Shown here: positions 8,900 to 16,926 of the stretch, one piece after another
Numbering within the stretch: position 1 is the stretch's first letter
Layout: the number at the start of each line of letters is the position of its first letter
DNA from: Clavulina sp. PMI_390
Lineage: Eukaryota; Basidiomycota; Agaricomycetes; Cantharellales; Hydnaceae
DNA length: 16,926 bases
Direction of reading: 5' to 3'
Assembly (NCBI GenBank): GCA_015039315.1
Contig: WIDE01000209.1
Location: forward strand, 14,076-31,001
The notes under the pieces: generated by a model
The model's database searches: none
What the model saw: the letters and a program-made list of their open reading frames with translations, nothing else
What the model was told of the DNA's origin: nothing
Translations under genes and position numbers: made by a program

Positions 8900-10192
8900 T
8901 CAAACCAAAGTGACAGATTCGGGAACTGGCCAATTAAGGACTTTTGTTACTAGACCGTGATGTGGTTTGATCCCATCTAATGAACACGTATGACCTACTA
9001 TGTCTACCTTGGACACTGCAAGGACGAGTTTCTTGCCTGAGGCTGTTGCTCCGGCAATGACAAATGTAGCTAGACACCGGTATAGAGTGTGAGCATACTC
9101 CCATACAAATTTCCTTATGTTGGAGTTTTCCGGGATTGACTCATTGTCGTATACCTGATCTGGCCCTTTAATTCCTATGTCATCAACAAATGCAGCGGCC
9201 TTCTCTGGTCCCATATTGAATGTAATATGAGATGAACACCGCTGAAATTCCTGCATTGAATTTGTGTAACCTATCGGTAAGGATGTTAACTGAAGGTTCC
9301 CAATGGGTGCCCGGCACGCGGTTAGGGGTCTTGAGTACGGATGCAACTGTCGTTGGTGGTATCCAGAATACAAGTCCATTGCTCCGTATATAGAATAACC
9401 CATAAATTCTTCTGCGAATTCTGATACATTTGGTGGCAACATAGCGTCCTGTACTGAGTGTTTGTTCAGTTGTTGAAGATCATGAACAATCCGTAGACCT
9501 CCTTTTGGCTTCAGCACTACAAACACGCGCACTCTATAGGATGCTTGAGCGGGTTCCAGATTACCATTTGCTACCTGTTTACGTAAAAGATCAATAGTCT
9601 CATCTTTGATGGCTAATGGTATTCGGATTGGAGCCTCTTGCCATGGTACGTGCTCAACTGTTTCCATAACGTAGTCGGGAAAGTACTCAGACTTGAAGGT
9701 TCCTCGCTCGTCATCATCCCATGCAATCGCTTGCTCATTTTGACCAACCACCCATATGAGCAGCGATAGTTCATCATGTGAGAGGAAATTAGGCTCAACA
9801 TTACTGACTATCTTCTCAATTCGCTCAGCAGTTAGTCGCTCAGTGTACGGAAATTTTGTCCAGTCGGGTGGGTGATGTGGTAATTCAGGTATTAGTGGCT
9901 CTGGCAGTGGTTGATAAGGAGCCCTTATCATTGGTGGTAAGCTCACTGCTACAGGTCGCTTTCGCTTAGCAACTGGTTTGTAGAGTGTACGATTGACTTG
10001 TAGCTCAGGTGGGGCTTTAATTTCTTTAACTAAAGAAAAACCCATTCCAATTACTTTGCGCAAGGGTACATTCGATGAACGTGCTACGTCGCTAAGGTGC
10101 GATACTAATGTCTTCAGAAAATAATTATCACCTATACGAGTTTGACCTTTGAAATTAGGTTGTGTATAGACACTCAACTGAACTCTTCCTCG
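8900..10192 (-). pseudogene. pol: Reverse transcriptase
   Basis: This copies the element RNA into DNA. The segment follows the TGA at 10193-10195 in the same frame. A leader of roughly 180 residues rich in Pro and basic residues precedes the polymerase domain. Motifs seen are LKPKGGLRIVHDLQQLNK (template grip region), GAMDLYSGYHQ with the first catalytic Asp (codon 9374-9376), LPIGYTNSMQEFQ (motif B) and FVDD (9179-9190, motif C). VGHTCSLDGIKP marks the thumb. FVDD in place of YVDD or YIDD is an accepted variant. The segment ends at TGA 8900-8902, after PESVTLV and just before GFLG. The first usable ATG in this segment is well inside the leader, so independent translation is unlikely. It should be read as part of the polyprotein. 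Confidence 0.92.
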
Positions 10193-10357
10193 TCATAAGC
10201 TTTTGCTTGATGATGTTTGAGAGTGATTTGCCTTGGTGATTGACGTGATTTGATGATCTGACTGATCCTTATCATCAACCTGAGCTTCTTGCGACGAGCC
10301 TGAGTGTTCATATGCTGTTGAGGCATTATCTCCTTCGCTATCGACAGCTGTCATCTC

Positions 10358-11101
10358 AGAATCCGTTTCTTCTTTGATCGATGATAAGTCTGGCAACACA
10401 ACCAACGACGATGGCTTAAGTCTTGGTTGTCTGATAAGCTGGCCTGATTGTGCAACGTCAATATCCATTTCATCTACATCTGCTGCGACGCTGTCTGCAT
10501 TGAGTGAGTTGACCTGAAATCCATACTGAGTGCTTGGTCCTGGTTCGTCTGATTGTGCTTGGTATGCCAATGATAAAGGAACTCCACCATACGTAGGGAA
10601 AACAGCGCTTGAGAACATGGGAACAGATTCACCAAAACGTGAAGGAGGAAATGGAAGCGTATCATCATCACCTTGATGTGACGAGTAAGGCTTAAGGTAA
10701 GCTTTCCTTCCGACCATGTTGTAGTTTTGGTAACGTTTCTGAAGTCCCATCAACCAAGGCTTCCCTAACACCATATCAAAACCGCCAATTATTCGCTCAT
10801 CTGATACAACGAACCTTCCTGGAAGAGGAGGCCAGTCGTCAGGTTGAATTGGTACTACTGGGCAGTAGTCCACCGATTCGTTCAGATAGGAGGAATCATT
10901 TTCGGCAATATCATTAACACTAAACGACTCTACTGGTAGTCTCAAGTGCTTAATGACACTCCGGGCTATGATATTTGATGTTGCTTCAGGGTCGAAGTAC
11001 ACTCTCACAGGTAAGTCGTTTACATGAACTGGTAATTCGCCTTCCCGTAGAGATAACATTCTTTCGCCTAGTTGAATCTCGTACGTGCGTTTGAAATGCT
11101 T
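10358..11101 (-). repeat. Duplicated protease-like module, copy B
   Basis: This is the downstream copy on the minus strand. The domain proper is 10691-11101, with DPEA at 10982-10993. Shared landmarks with copy A, in order, are KHFKRTYEI, SLREGE, DPEA, DYCPVVPIQ, GGFDMVLGKPW, LPFP, FQVNSL and LSSI. The landmarks match those of copy A about 454 residues earlier. The similarity is seen at protein level and I did not see long identical DNA, so the duplication is old. Confidence 0.75.
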
Positions 11102-11839
11102 TGCTCTGTAAAGCGACTCTAATTCCTCAAGATTCATATGTTTCGTCGATGGAGCTGTGGCTTGACGAGCTGCTTGCAATGACATGAGGAACTTCTCGGT
11201 AAGTGGTATGCGCTTGGGTGGCTTTCTTCTGAGCTCATCTAATGCTTCTCGTTCTCGGCGAGATTCTTCTCTTACTTGCTTGTACTCAGCAAACCTTTCT
11301 CGCGCAGACCTCCACCCTAGTGGCATACTCGGTCCTGGCATTCCATCAGCCGTGGGAGATGGAGGGCGTAATTCTACTTCTTCCTTGGCAGGTTCAATGT
11401 CGTCCAATTCTGGAGGTGTAGGGTGAGGAACTTCATCGTAAGCGCTTAATGTGCTCATACAATTCTCATTACTGACGCTACTTTCTTCAGCTTCTTCAGG
11501 TATTGGCCCTTGATGTAGGAAGGTGCTGTGTTTACCTAGAGGAAGAGCTGTTTCTCGCTCTGGTACGTTCCCAGGGTTTGGTAATCTAAACCTCAATTGT
11601 CGCTCACTAGGATCAACACCTTTACCTTTGTCTCGTAGGTTAACTTTTGGTGCAAATCCCATGTCAGGAGGTGAGACTTTGCTTCTCCCTGGCCAACTGT
11701 TTGATCCAGAAGATAGCGTTTGCGACTCTGTGGCGAGCTCTGGATACCGCTGGAAATACGCTTGCTGGTTGGGGTAATTCCAGGGTCCGTCTGGTAGTGA
11801 TTGCGTCGCCATTTCTTCTTGTGAGTCCTCGACTATGCT

Positions 11840-12463
11840 ATCTTCTTGTTCCTCTACAATACTACTTAACTCCGGTGTTTGGCTGCTTCTGCTTGCCTGC
11901 AATGCTCCGTCTAAACCTAATGAGTTAACTTGGAACAAGCACACGTGGAAGTTTGGTATACCTTCTCGTTGTGTCTCTCTTTCAATGTTATCTTGCTCAC
12001 TAAGGTAGGGGAATGGGAGCACATCAAGGTTGGATATTGACGAGTGGCCTCTACGAAGGTATGCATTATCTCGTACAACGTCATAATGCTTATATCTTCG
12101 TTGGATTCCCATCATCCATGGTTTACCCAATAGTAAGTCAAATCCTCCAAGCATTTTTCCTTCAACTACAAGGAAAAATCCTGGAAGAACTGGCCATCCT
12201 TCAAGTTGGATTGGTAAAGATGGACAGTAAGCTATTGATGGATCACTATCCACTATGTAACCTTGATGTTCTAGTTGCTGATTCATCCGCGTAGGTGTAA
12301 TCCCTAACATCTTCACATGAGCGAGAGTTATAAGGTTTATATTCGCGTCTGGATCCAGAAGCGCTCGCGCCTCTACTCCATTTAACTTAACTCTCATAGC
12401 TCCATCGCGAAGGGTGAGTATTGTTCCTCCAATTGGTATTTCGATGGATCTCTGATAATGTTT
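11840..12463 (-). repeat. Duplicated protease-like module, copy A
   Basis: This is the upstream copy. The domain proper is 12050-12463, with DPDA at 12344-12355. Landmarks in order are KHYQRSIEI, TLRDGA, DPDA, AYCPSLPIQ, GGFDLLLGKPW, LPFP, FQVNSL and LSSI. It begins about 420 codons downstream of the canonical protease, from which it differs mainly at the active site and flap. Confidence 0.75.
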
Positions 12464-12718
12464 CAACTGAAATACAGATTGAATCTGCTCCTTAGTCAAA
12501 AATTGCGAGGTATCCTTTCGATTAGCCCAGGAATAATGAAGAGCTGAATAAAACCTATTAATTGGAGATAGGAACTGTATTTGCTCACTCACAACGGTGG
12601 GTTGCGGATCGTCTTCTGGTGACGGATTCGTAGGCTGTGGAGATTCCACATCTCTACTGGACTCGTTCACCACATCGTCCGGTTGAGGCAAGTTCGATTC
12701 CTGCTGCATAAATGTTTC

Positions 12719-13900
12719 TCAAAGGTGATAATTACATTTATGACGTCTAGGCAAGGGCGCTATTTTTCGTGTATTTGGTGAACTCTCTTCAGAGGAACTT
12801 CCGTGCGGAAGGAAGAACAATGGTACTTGTGGTTTCGTATGCTCAGCTGGTAGCGATGAGTCTATGTCTGTATCCATACTGTCATCATCGTCTGCTAGGT
12901 GAGCCAACTCTACTCCACTCGTACTGTTCATATTGGGTTCATGCTGTACCATCATTTCAGGAGGATCAGGATCTACTTCTTCAAGCATACGAACTTCCAC
13001 CAGCCTATCGTCATGCATATCAAGCGTGAACCTGTCGGTCCTGCACACGAGTGCTAAGGCTGTTGGTTCGTTTGCAACCATAGGCGATTCATTCATTTCC
13101 TCAATTTCCCGTTCTCGACTATGAGAGGCAACTGAGGCCGTCTGATTCACCTTAGATACAAGATCTTCTGGTGACGGTTCGTCTACGGGTATTTCTTGAA
13201 CATCTCGCCAAGATTCGTCTTCCTCTGGAGGTAAAGTAATCTCGAAGGAATTCATTCTTACCCGTCGAGCTAAATTAGGCACGGTTCTTGCAGGTCTCAT
13301 CTTGATGCAAACGACTTGATTCGACTTTACTTTAGGAGGGTGGAGGAGAACATACATTCCTCCTTCTCGGTCATAATGTAAAGAGGCGGCGTTATTCATC
13401 AAGAAGGGCTGCCCAAGGATCATATCATAAGTACTTCTCCAGTCAGGCGACGCAAAGACAGTCTGACTAAAGTCGTAGCCTTGGATTCTGAAAGGTAGGT
13501 TGGTAATTCGAAGATTACTTTCGTCCGTGCTACCACCAACGCCAGTAATTGCAACCGCATCTTTTGTTCTCTCAAGTGGGTAATGATTCTTGAATCGTCC
13601 TGCTGCTTCAGGTTTGATGAGGCAGATCTCTGCACCTGTGTCTAACATTGCTGATAGCTGCTGATTCCCAACACAGATCGTAAAGACTCCCGAGGCCATC
13701 GACACCATCCCAGATTTATAAGGTAAGTCAGGTTCGCTCGTTGGTATGAACAATGTAGCCTTAACGAAAAATGATTCAATTACGGCATCAGGCGGCATTG
13801 AATCGAGTACGTCAGGTTCTTCCTTTATTACCTCACTATCTGAGTGCTCTAATGTCTGAGCATCTTTTACTTGAACAGACGAGGCTGTTGTTCCCGTTTG
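12719..13900 (-). pseudogene. Retropepsin-type aspartic protease
   Basis: This protease cuts the Gag-Pol polyprotein into mature proteins. The segment is open from the codon after TGA 13901-13903 to TGA 12719-12721. The protease domain spans about 13343-13714. Motifs are AMLDTGAEICLIK (DTGA at 13631-13642), a flap-like AITGVGGSTDE and YDMILGQPFL. These are the three conserved blocks of a retropepsin in the right order and spacing, so this copy should be catalytically competent as a dimer. The C-terminal 200 residues are acidic and low in complexity, with no recognised domain. The ATG at 13798 lies about 100 nt into the segment and is internal to the polyprotein frame. Confidence 0.88.
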
Positions 13901-14143
13901 TCAATGACGAGCGTTATCCACAAACATCCTCAACAAAACAGGACTAATGGCGAACATTTTGCAAAGAGCTGTTGTTTGCGGCAAATCAAGTATTTTATCC
14001 ATGACAGTCTCGCAAGCTTTAACAACGCCAGCTTTTCCGCGTCCGTTACTAATCACTTTTTCTTTTGAGGTGTTTTCTGGTGGTTCAAGACGTTTCTCTG
14101 GCTTGTCCATCGGAATACGAGGTGGGCCAGATATGTTCTCAAA
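13901..14143 (-). pseudogene. Gag-protease linker segment
   Basis: This is an 81-codon open stretch between two TGA codons, in the same frame as Gag and the protease. After a Pro/Lys-rich start (ATG at 14110) it has a short helical motif, VVKACETVMDKILDL through LLRMFVDNARH. Such a helical segment, with 'leucine-rich then SP-x-LLRxF', commonly precedes the protease in basidiomycete gypsy polyproteins. That placement is from memory of the family. The function is unknown. Confidence 0.65.
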
Positions 14144-16528
14144 TCAAGGGTCTTTACTCTTTGATATGTTCTCCACTTGGAATTCAGGTTCAACAGGAGG
14201 TTCGGGCAGAGCAAATCTCACTTGCTTCTTGACAGGTTCAGATGAGTTTTGCACTGTAGACGGTTTCTTGCCGTACTTAAGAATTGGACCAAGTGGTTCA
14301 CGGTTAGCTGCTGACAAAACTTTGGGTGGTCGTGGAATCTCTTTGGGACGAGGCACTTGGTCTTCGTCGACCGATTCTAAGACTTCCTGAGGTTTTGACA
14401 TTGAGCTACTCCTGTTTTTCTGAGAGGGTTCGTCTAATACAGGAGGTTTGAGACGACTATAATCAATGGTCTTCTTAGGCAACACTACACCAATGAATTC
14501 GTTTCTGGGCTTGTAGCGCACGGGGTGGCCAGTGGCTGGGTCCTGACCAAAAAGCACCTTGTGACTGGAGGTTTTTGTCTCGGGCTCGCCTCTGTCTTTG
14601 GCTTGTTCTATAGCCATTGCTCTGTAAGCTTTAGTAAGCTCCCAAACGTTTTCATCGGCATCTTGTTTGTCATCACTATCATAAGCGCTGAGACCTATAC
14701 AATCCGCGTCATCTCTCTCCTTCAATTGTGTCTTGCTTCGATGAACTGCAGCTGTAAGTACTTGAGGCATATAGTCTGCTTGAATAGTACAAACATTGGC
14801 TACTCTTGTCGGATTCCTAAGACCTTTGAAAACTTGACGAATTGCACTTGCTCTGTTTTCACCTAAGGTGCGATTAGGAGATGGTGGCTCTGAACCGTCG
14901 GCCATCATAGTACGTTCGTTGTCAAGTATGCATATACCTTCTTCAACAAGTTTCTTAGCTTCCGGACAGTTAGGAGTACCACGGGCGTGTGTGTTAAACT
15001 TTCCACAAATGAAACAACCTGGGGCTCTGTTGTTGAATCGACCGTTTTGACGTGGCGGCCTGATATTGGGATTGAAAGAGGGTGTCACATTTCTAGCATC
15101 CATAATGTTGGCCAGAACTTCATTTAACATCTCTTCCATTCTCTGAATAGAGCTCATAGCTGCGTTCTTTTCAGTGTCATGATCTGTTTGCACTGGCGAC
15201 ACACTTTTCTGCACAAGCGACGAAGCTTGGGGTGCAGGAGAAGCAGGTCGTGCATTAGCAGAATAGCCAGCAAATTCGTAAGGGATCATTTCTCGGGCTA
15301 CGACTGAGTTTGCGGATAAGGTCTCCACCGTTTCCTTCAGATCTTTATGCGCTTTGTTTTGCTTCGACATTTGGATGAGAAGCTTGCTCATAAGCTCTTC
15401 AGTACTGGTGGCAGACGTCAATTTCGTTTTCTTCTTCTTCTTAGACGACTTGTATCTAGAGCGACGACGAGAGTGTTCATATTTGTCATCCGAATCCTCT
15501 GGACTATCTGAGCCATCAGATTCTGAGTCTGAATCGGTGTCGAATTCGTCATCACTGTCGTTTTGAAGGTCATCATCAAGGTCAAGTTCAAGCTCTGCGT
15601 ACTTCTTTTTAAGAGCTTTCTTTAGTGAGCTTTTCTTACGCAACCTCTGATCGACAGCCTTCAAGTACGGTGAATACTCGTTGAGAGCAAACAACGCAAT
15701 TTTACAGACTTCTTCATATGGAGGATCCTCTTCCATACTCAAAGTGGGTGTACGAGCCATAAGCTGGTTCATAACCACATCTTGAAGCGTGGCTGGAATT
15801 CCCCGCCAAAAGAATCTGTTTCTCTCAATTTGAGTAAGCTTTTGCGAAGGGTACAGGTTTGCTACTATTTTAGAGAAACCTCGCCTATACTCAGCGAACT
15901 CGTTTTGAGTAGTGATCCGTCTTTGTTTATCAACATATTCTGATAGCTTCTGTTGAGGATAACGATGCCGACCACCTTTTGGATCGTATAAATCGAAAAG
16001 GCGCTGTTTCAAACCTTCCCAATTTTTGGTAGCGACCTCTGGGATGTCTTCGGCTACGATATCTCTCGCTGCACCAGAACAGTAATTAACTAATTCTTCA
16101 CACTTCTTAGCATCGCTCCATCCGGCGTTGTTTGCCGATGTCGAGTAATCCTCCAAGAACTGCCTTAGATGTTTTCCTCTAAAGCGGGGAGCATCATGTG
16201 AGTGGGGATTCGGCATCACTGACAGACGTTTAGAACCATGCATTTTAATTGGTACTGGTGGGATAGCGGCACCAGCGGGAGGGATAACTACTACAGGATC
16301 AGCTGGGGGTACGGAAGGTCCTGCATTAGCCATGTTAACGGAAAAGGGGACTGATTGAGGCGGATTTGAAGGTCCAGCCACAGGATAGGTAATCGCTGGG
16401 CCACTGCTTCTTGTTCCACCTGCCACAGGTCGTCGCATGCCTTGCTCTACATCAGTGTAGACTTCAGCTTCGCTCCCAGAGCCAGAAGCTTCTGTATCAC
16501 TGTTTGCAACTCTAAGACTACGTGGCAT
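14144..16528 (-). CDS. gag: Gag, capsid and nucleocapsid polyprotein
   Basis: Gag forms the particle that packages element RNA. It starts at ATG 16526-16528 (MPRSLRV) and is open for 794 codons to TGA 14144-14146. Residues 1-110 are Pro/Ala/Ser-rich. Residues about 113-300 form a helical retrotransposon-Gag domain (RFRGKHLRQFLEDY, NWEGLKQRLFDLYD, RNRFFWRGIP). Residues 312-348 are strongly acidic (Asp/Ser/Glu), followed at 354-369 by a basic cluster that could be a nuclear localisation signal. A zinc-knuckle-like C-X2-C-X5-H-X6-C lies at residues 505-521 (14966-15016), looser than the usual CX2CX4HX4C. The tail is charged and Pro-rich with no further domain recognised. The frame continues past the TGA into the protease region. 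The TGA may thus be a real Gag terminus with readthrough or a mutation. Confidence 0.85.
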   Translation of the reverse strand: MPRSLRVANSDTEASGSGSEAEVYTDVEQGMRRPVAGGTRSSGPAITYPVAGPSNPPQSVPFSVNMANAGPSVPPADPVVVIPPAGAAIPPVPIKMHGSKRLSVMPNPHSHDAPRFRGKHLRQFLEDYSTSANNAGWSDAKKCEELVNYCSGAARDIVAEDIPEVATKNWEGLKQRLFDLYDPKGGRHRYPQQKLSEYVDKQRRITTQNEFAEYRRGFSKIVANLYPSQKLTQIERNRFFWRGIPATLQDVVMNQLMARTPTLSMEEDPPYEEVCKIALFALNEYSPYLKAVDQRLRKKSSLKKALKKKYAELELDLDDDLQNDSDDEFDTDSDSESDGSDSPEDSDDKYEHSRRRSRYKSSKKKKKTKLTSATSTEELMSKLLIQMSKQNKAHKDLKETVETLSANSVVAREMIPYEFAGYSANARPASPAPQASSLVQKSVSPVQTDHDTEKNAAMSSIQRMEEMLNEVLANIMDARNVTPSFNPNIRPPRQNGRFNNRAPGCFICGKFNTHARGTPNCPEAKKLVEEGICILDNERTMMADGSEPPSPNRTLGENRASAIRQVFKGLRNPTRVANVCTIQADYMPQVLTAAVHRSKTQLKERDDADCIGLSAYDSDDKQDADENVWELTKAYRAMAIEQAKDRGEPETKTSSHKVLFGQDPATGHPVRYKPRNEFIGVVLPKKTIDYSRLKPPVLDEPSQKNRSSSMSKPQEVLESVDEDQVPRPKEIPRPPKVLSAANREPLGPILKYGKKPSTVQNSSEPVKKQVRFALPEPPVEPEFQVENISKSKDP
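14966..15016 (-). other. Variant zinc knuckle of Gag
   Basis: The spacing is C-X2-C-X5-H-X6-C (CFICGKFNTHARGTPNC). The canonical retroviral knuckle is CX2CX4HX4C. All four metal ligands are present, so RNA binding is plausible, but the wider spacing should be noted. Confidence 0.6.
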
Positions 16529-16680
16529 ACTGTAAACTAACTAACTAAAACCAAAAAACAATGAAAACTAACAAAAACGTAACGGAAAAACAAAGGAAAA
16601 GGTGGAAAAACAATCTAAAAAGATACAACTTCTCAGCTAATCCGCAATCTACACGATTAATTGAAGTAACCGATAGATTT
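16529..16680 (-). other. Untranslated leader between primer site and Gag
   Basis: About 150 nt lie between the putative primer binding site and the Gag ATG. The minus strand is T-rich with TTAG/TTTTTG runs, and no credible coding frame is present. It would hold the packaging signal and the ribosome scanning path to the ATG at 16528. Confidence 0.5.
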
Positions 16681-16698
16681 CCCCTGTACGGGTCACCA
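16681..16698 (-). other. Primer binding site for a tRNA
   Basis: The minus strand reads TGGTGACCCGTACAGGGG. Its complement ends CCA preceded by A (the discriminator base), then a 7-nt acceptor half ACGGGTC, and a T-stem half CCTGT beginning with the invariant C. This is the layout of a tRNA 3' end. It lies 4 nt from a possible LTR end (CA at 16703-16704 on the minus strand). The tRNA identity is not assigned; its 5' acceptor half would read GACCCGT. Confidence 0.6.
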
Positions 16699-16702
16699 GA
16701 TT

Positions 16703-16926
16703 TGAGGAGGAGAATCTCTAAAAGAAAGAAATCGAAAATCAGAAGAAATCTACCTCAATAAAAGGTCCTAGCAAAGTGCTGAGATCTTATATCCAAGATA
16801 AACAAGGAAAGAAAGAAAGAACTAAGAAACTAAGAACCAAAAAGATACTTAGCTGGCTCAAGGTGTCCAGGACACAACTGACAAACAATAACCAAATCTA
16901 ATCAATCCAAGGACTGTACTGTGCCT
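16703..16926 (-). repeat. 3' part of the 5' LTR, cut by the window edge
   Basis: Read on the minus strand, the LTR would end ...CCTCCTCA four bases before the primer binding site. The LTR start is beyond 16926. Only about 224 nt are visible. No second copy was found by eye in 1-6400, so assignment as an LTR rests on the primer site and position alone. Confidence 0.5.
16783..16794 (-). promoter_or_regulatory. TATA-like promoter element of the retrotransposon
   Basis: The minus strand reads GGATATAAGATC, with TATAAG at 16786-16791. It lies about 85-90 nt before the LTR end, which would leave room for a short R-U5. It is the only TATA-like motif I noted in the visible LTR portion. Confidence 0.35.

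Larger units (their letters stand above)
10193..12718 (-). pseudogene. Tandem pair of protease-like domains with altered active sites
   Basis: The segment encodes about 840 residues between the protease and reverse transcriptase, with an internal ATG at 12709. It holds two paralogous copies of a retropepsin-like unit. Copy A (residues 83-220 from that ATG) has ALLDPDANINLI and GGFDLLLGKPWMMGIQ. Copy B (537-673) has VYFDPEATSNII and GGFDMVLGKPWLMGLQ. The GxDxxLGxPW pattern matches the second conserved block of retropepsins (compare YDMILGQPFL in the upstream protease). The active-site Asp is kept, but the Thr and Gly of DTG are replaced by Pro and an acidic residue in both copies. This suggests a non-catalytic scaffold or substrate-binding role. 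Each copy is followed by LPFP and FQVNSL motifs and an acidic LSSI stretch, so the duplicated unit is larger than the domain. A charged linker (about residues 460-500) separates them. Confidence 0.75.
6398..16926 (-). mobile_element. Ty3/gypsy-type LTR retrotransposon (right end cut by window)
   Basis: Domain order on the minus strand is Gag, aspartic protease, two protease-like domains, reverse transcriptase, RNase H, HHCC and integrase. Integrase after RNase H defines Ty3/gypsy rather than copia. The coding part is a single frame, 16528 to 6398, 3377 codons including the terminal TAA at 6398-6400. All interruptions are TGA: 14144-14146, 13901-13903, 12719-12721, 10193-10195, 8900-8902, 8387-8389 and 7400-7402. 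I checked the bases around each, and the frame continues without indel. Catalytic residues of protease, reverse transcriptase, RNase H and integrase are retained, so the copy is young, selected or rescued by recoding. A primer binding site precedes Gag, and part of a 5' LTR runs off the right edge. No 3' LTR was found after the integrase. The element may extend left to include the gene at 2629-5265. Confidence 0.9.

Noticed and set aside
11184..12294. Plus-strand ORFs opposite the protease-like region, and similar ones opposite Gag and the protease
   Set aside because: They are antisense shadows of the minus-strand frame with no recognisable motifs.
6398..16528. Eight separate genes for the eight gag-pol segments
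   Set aside because: All are in one frame, conserved motifs run across the breaks, and several segment starts are TTG or internal Met. They are pieces of one polyprotein.
6398..16528. Introns removing the TGA codons
   Set aside because: Conserved protein sequence is continuous on both sides of at least the 8900, 8387 and 7400 stops, so no room is left for introns there.
6398..16528. Firm claim that UGA is reassigned in this organism
   Set aside because: No nuclear UGA reassignment is known to me in fungi, and CGA to TGA change explains the pattern. It is kept only as an alternative to test.
6398..16528. Heavy RIP-type hypermutation of the element
   Set aside because: CpG and CGA codons remain common by eye and no TAA or TAG accumulates, so at most mild CpG-type change is visible.

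Overview
The window looks like fungal nuclear DNA, most likely from a basidiomycete. The reasons are a Ty3/gypsy gag-pol of the type common in mushroom-forming fungi, a probable 56-nt intron with a TACTAAG-like branch site, and long CT-rich and TATA-bearing leaders. All supported coding is on the minus strand, so genes read from high to low coordinates. No bacterial, CRISPR, rRNA or tRNA features were seen.

Right part (about 6398-16926): one large Ty3/gypsy-type LTR retrotransposon. In minus-strand order it has the end of a putative 5' LTR with a TATA-like box (16703 to past the window edge), a primer binding site (16681-16698), a leader, Gag (16528-14144), a linker, a canonical DTGA aspartic protease, two further protease-like domains with DPDA and DPEA, reverse transcriptase, RNase H, an HHCC zinc-binding domain, a DDE integrase core and a GPF-type C-terminal module. 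The stretch from 16528 to 6398 is one frame of 3377 codons with no frameshift. It ends in TAA and is interrupted only by seven TGA codons. Apparent separate ORFs are therefore pieces of one polyprotein.

Middle (2629-5265): a second long frame (ATG at 5265, TAA at 2629) of unrecognised function, with a basic N-terminus, a helical middle and a globular C-terminal half. It also carries exactly one internal stop, again TGA (3562-3564). It sits where env-like or extra ORFs lie in large retroelements. Whether it belongs to the element is inferred from position, strand and the shared TGA pattern. It is preceded by a TATA-like box and a G-quadruplex-capable CT-rich leader.

Left (910-1713): a probable host gene for a small two-span membrane protein with a TATA box, palindromic upstream sites and at least one likely intron. 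The splice model is unresolved. Positions 1-909 hold a short 10-bp tandem repeat and nothing else I can support.

The observations most worth following are the TGA-only interruption pattern across two long frames, the triplicated protease region with two catalytically altered copies, and the unknown second gene. No 3' LTR matching the visible 5' LTR end was found by eye, so the element's left boundary is unknown.
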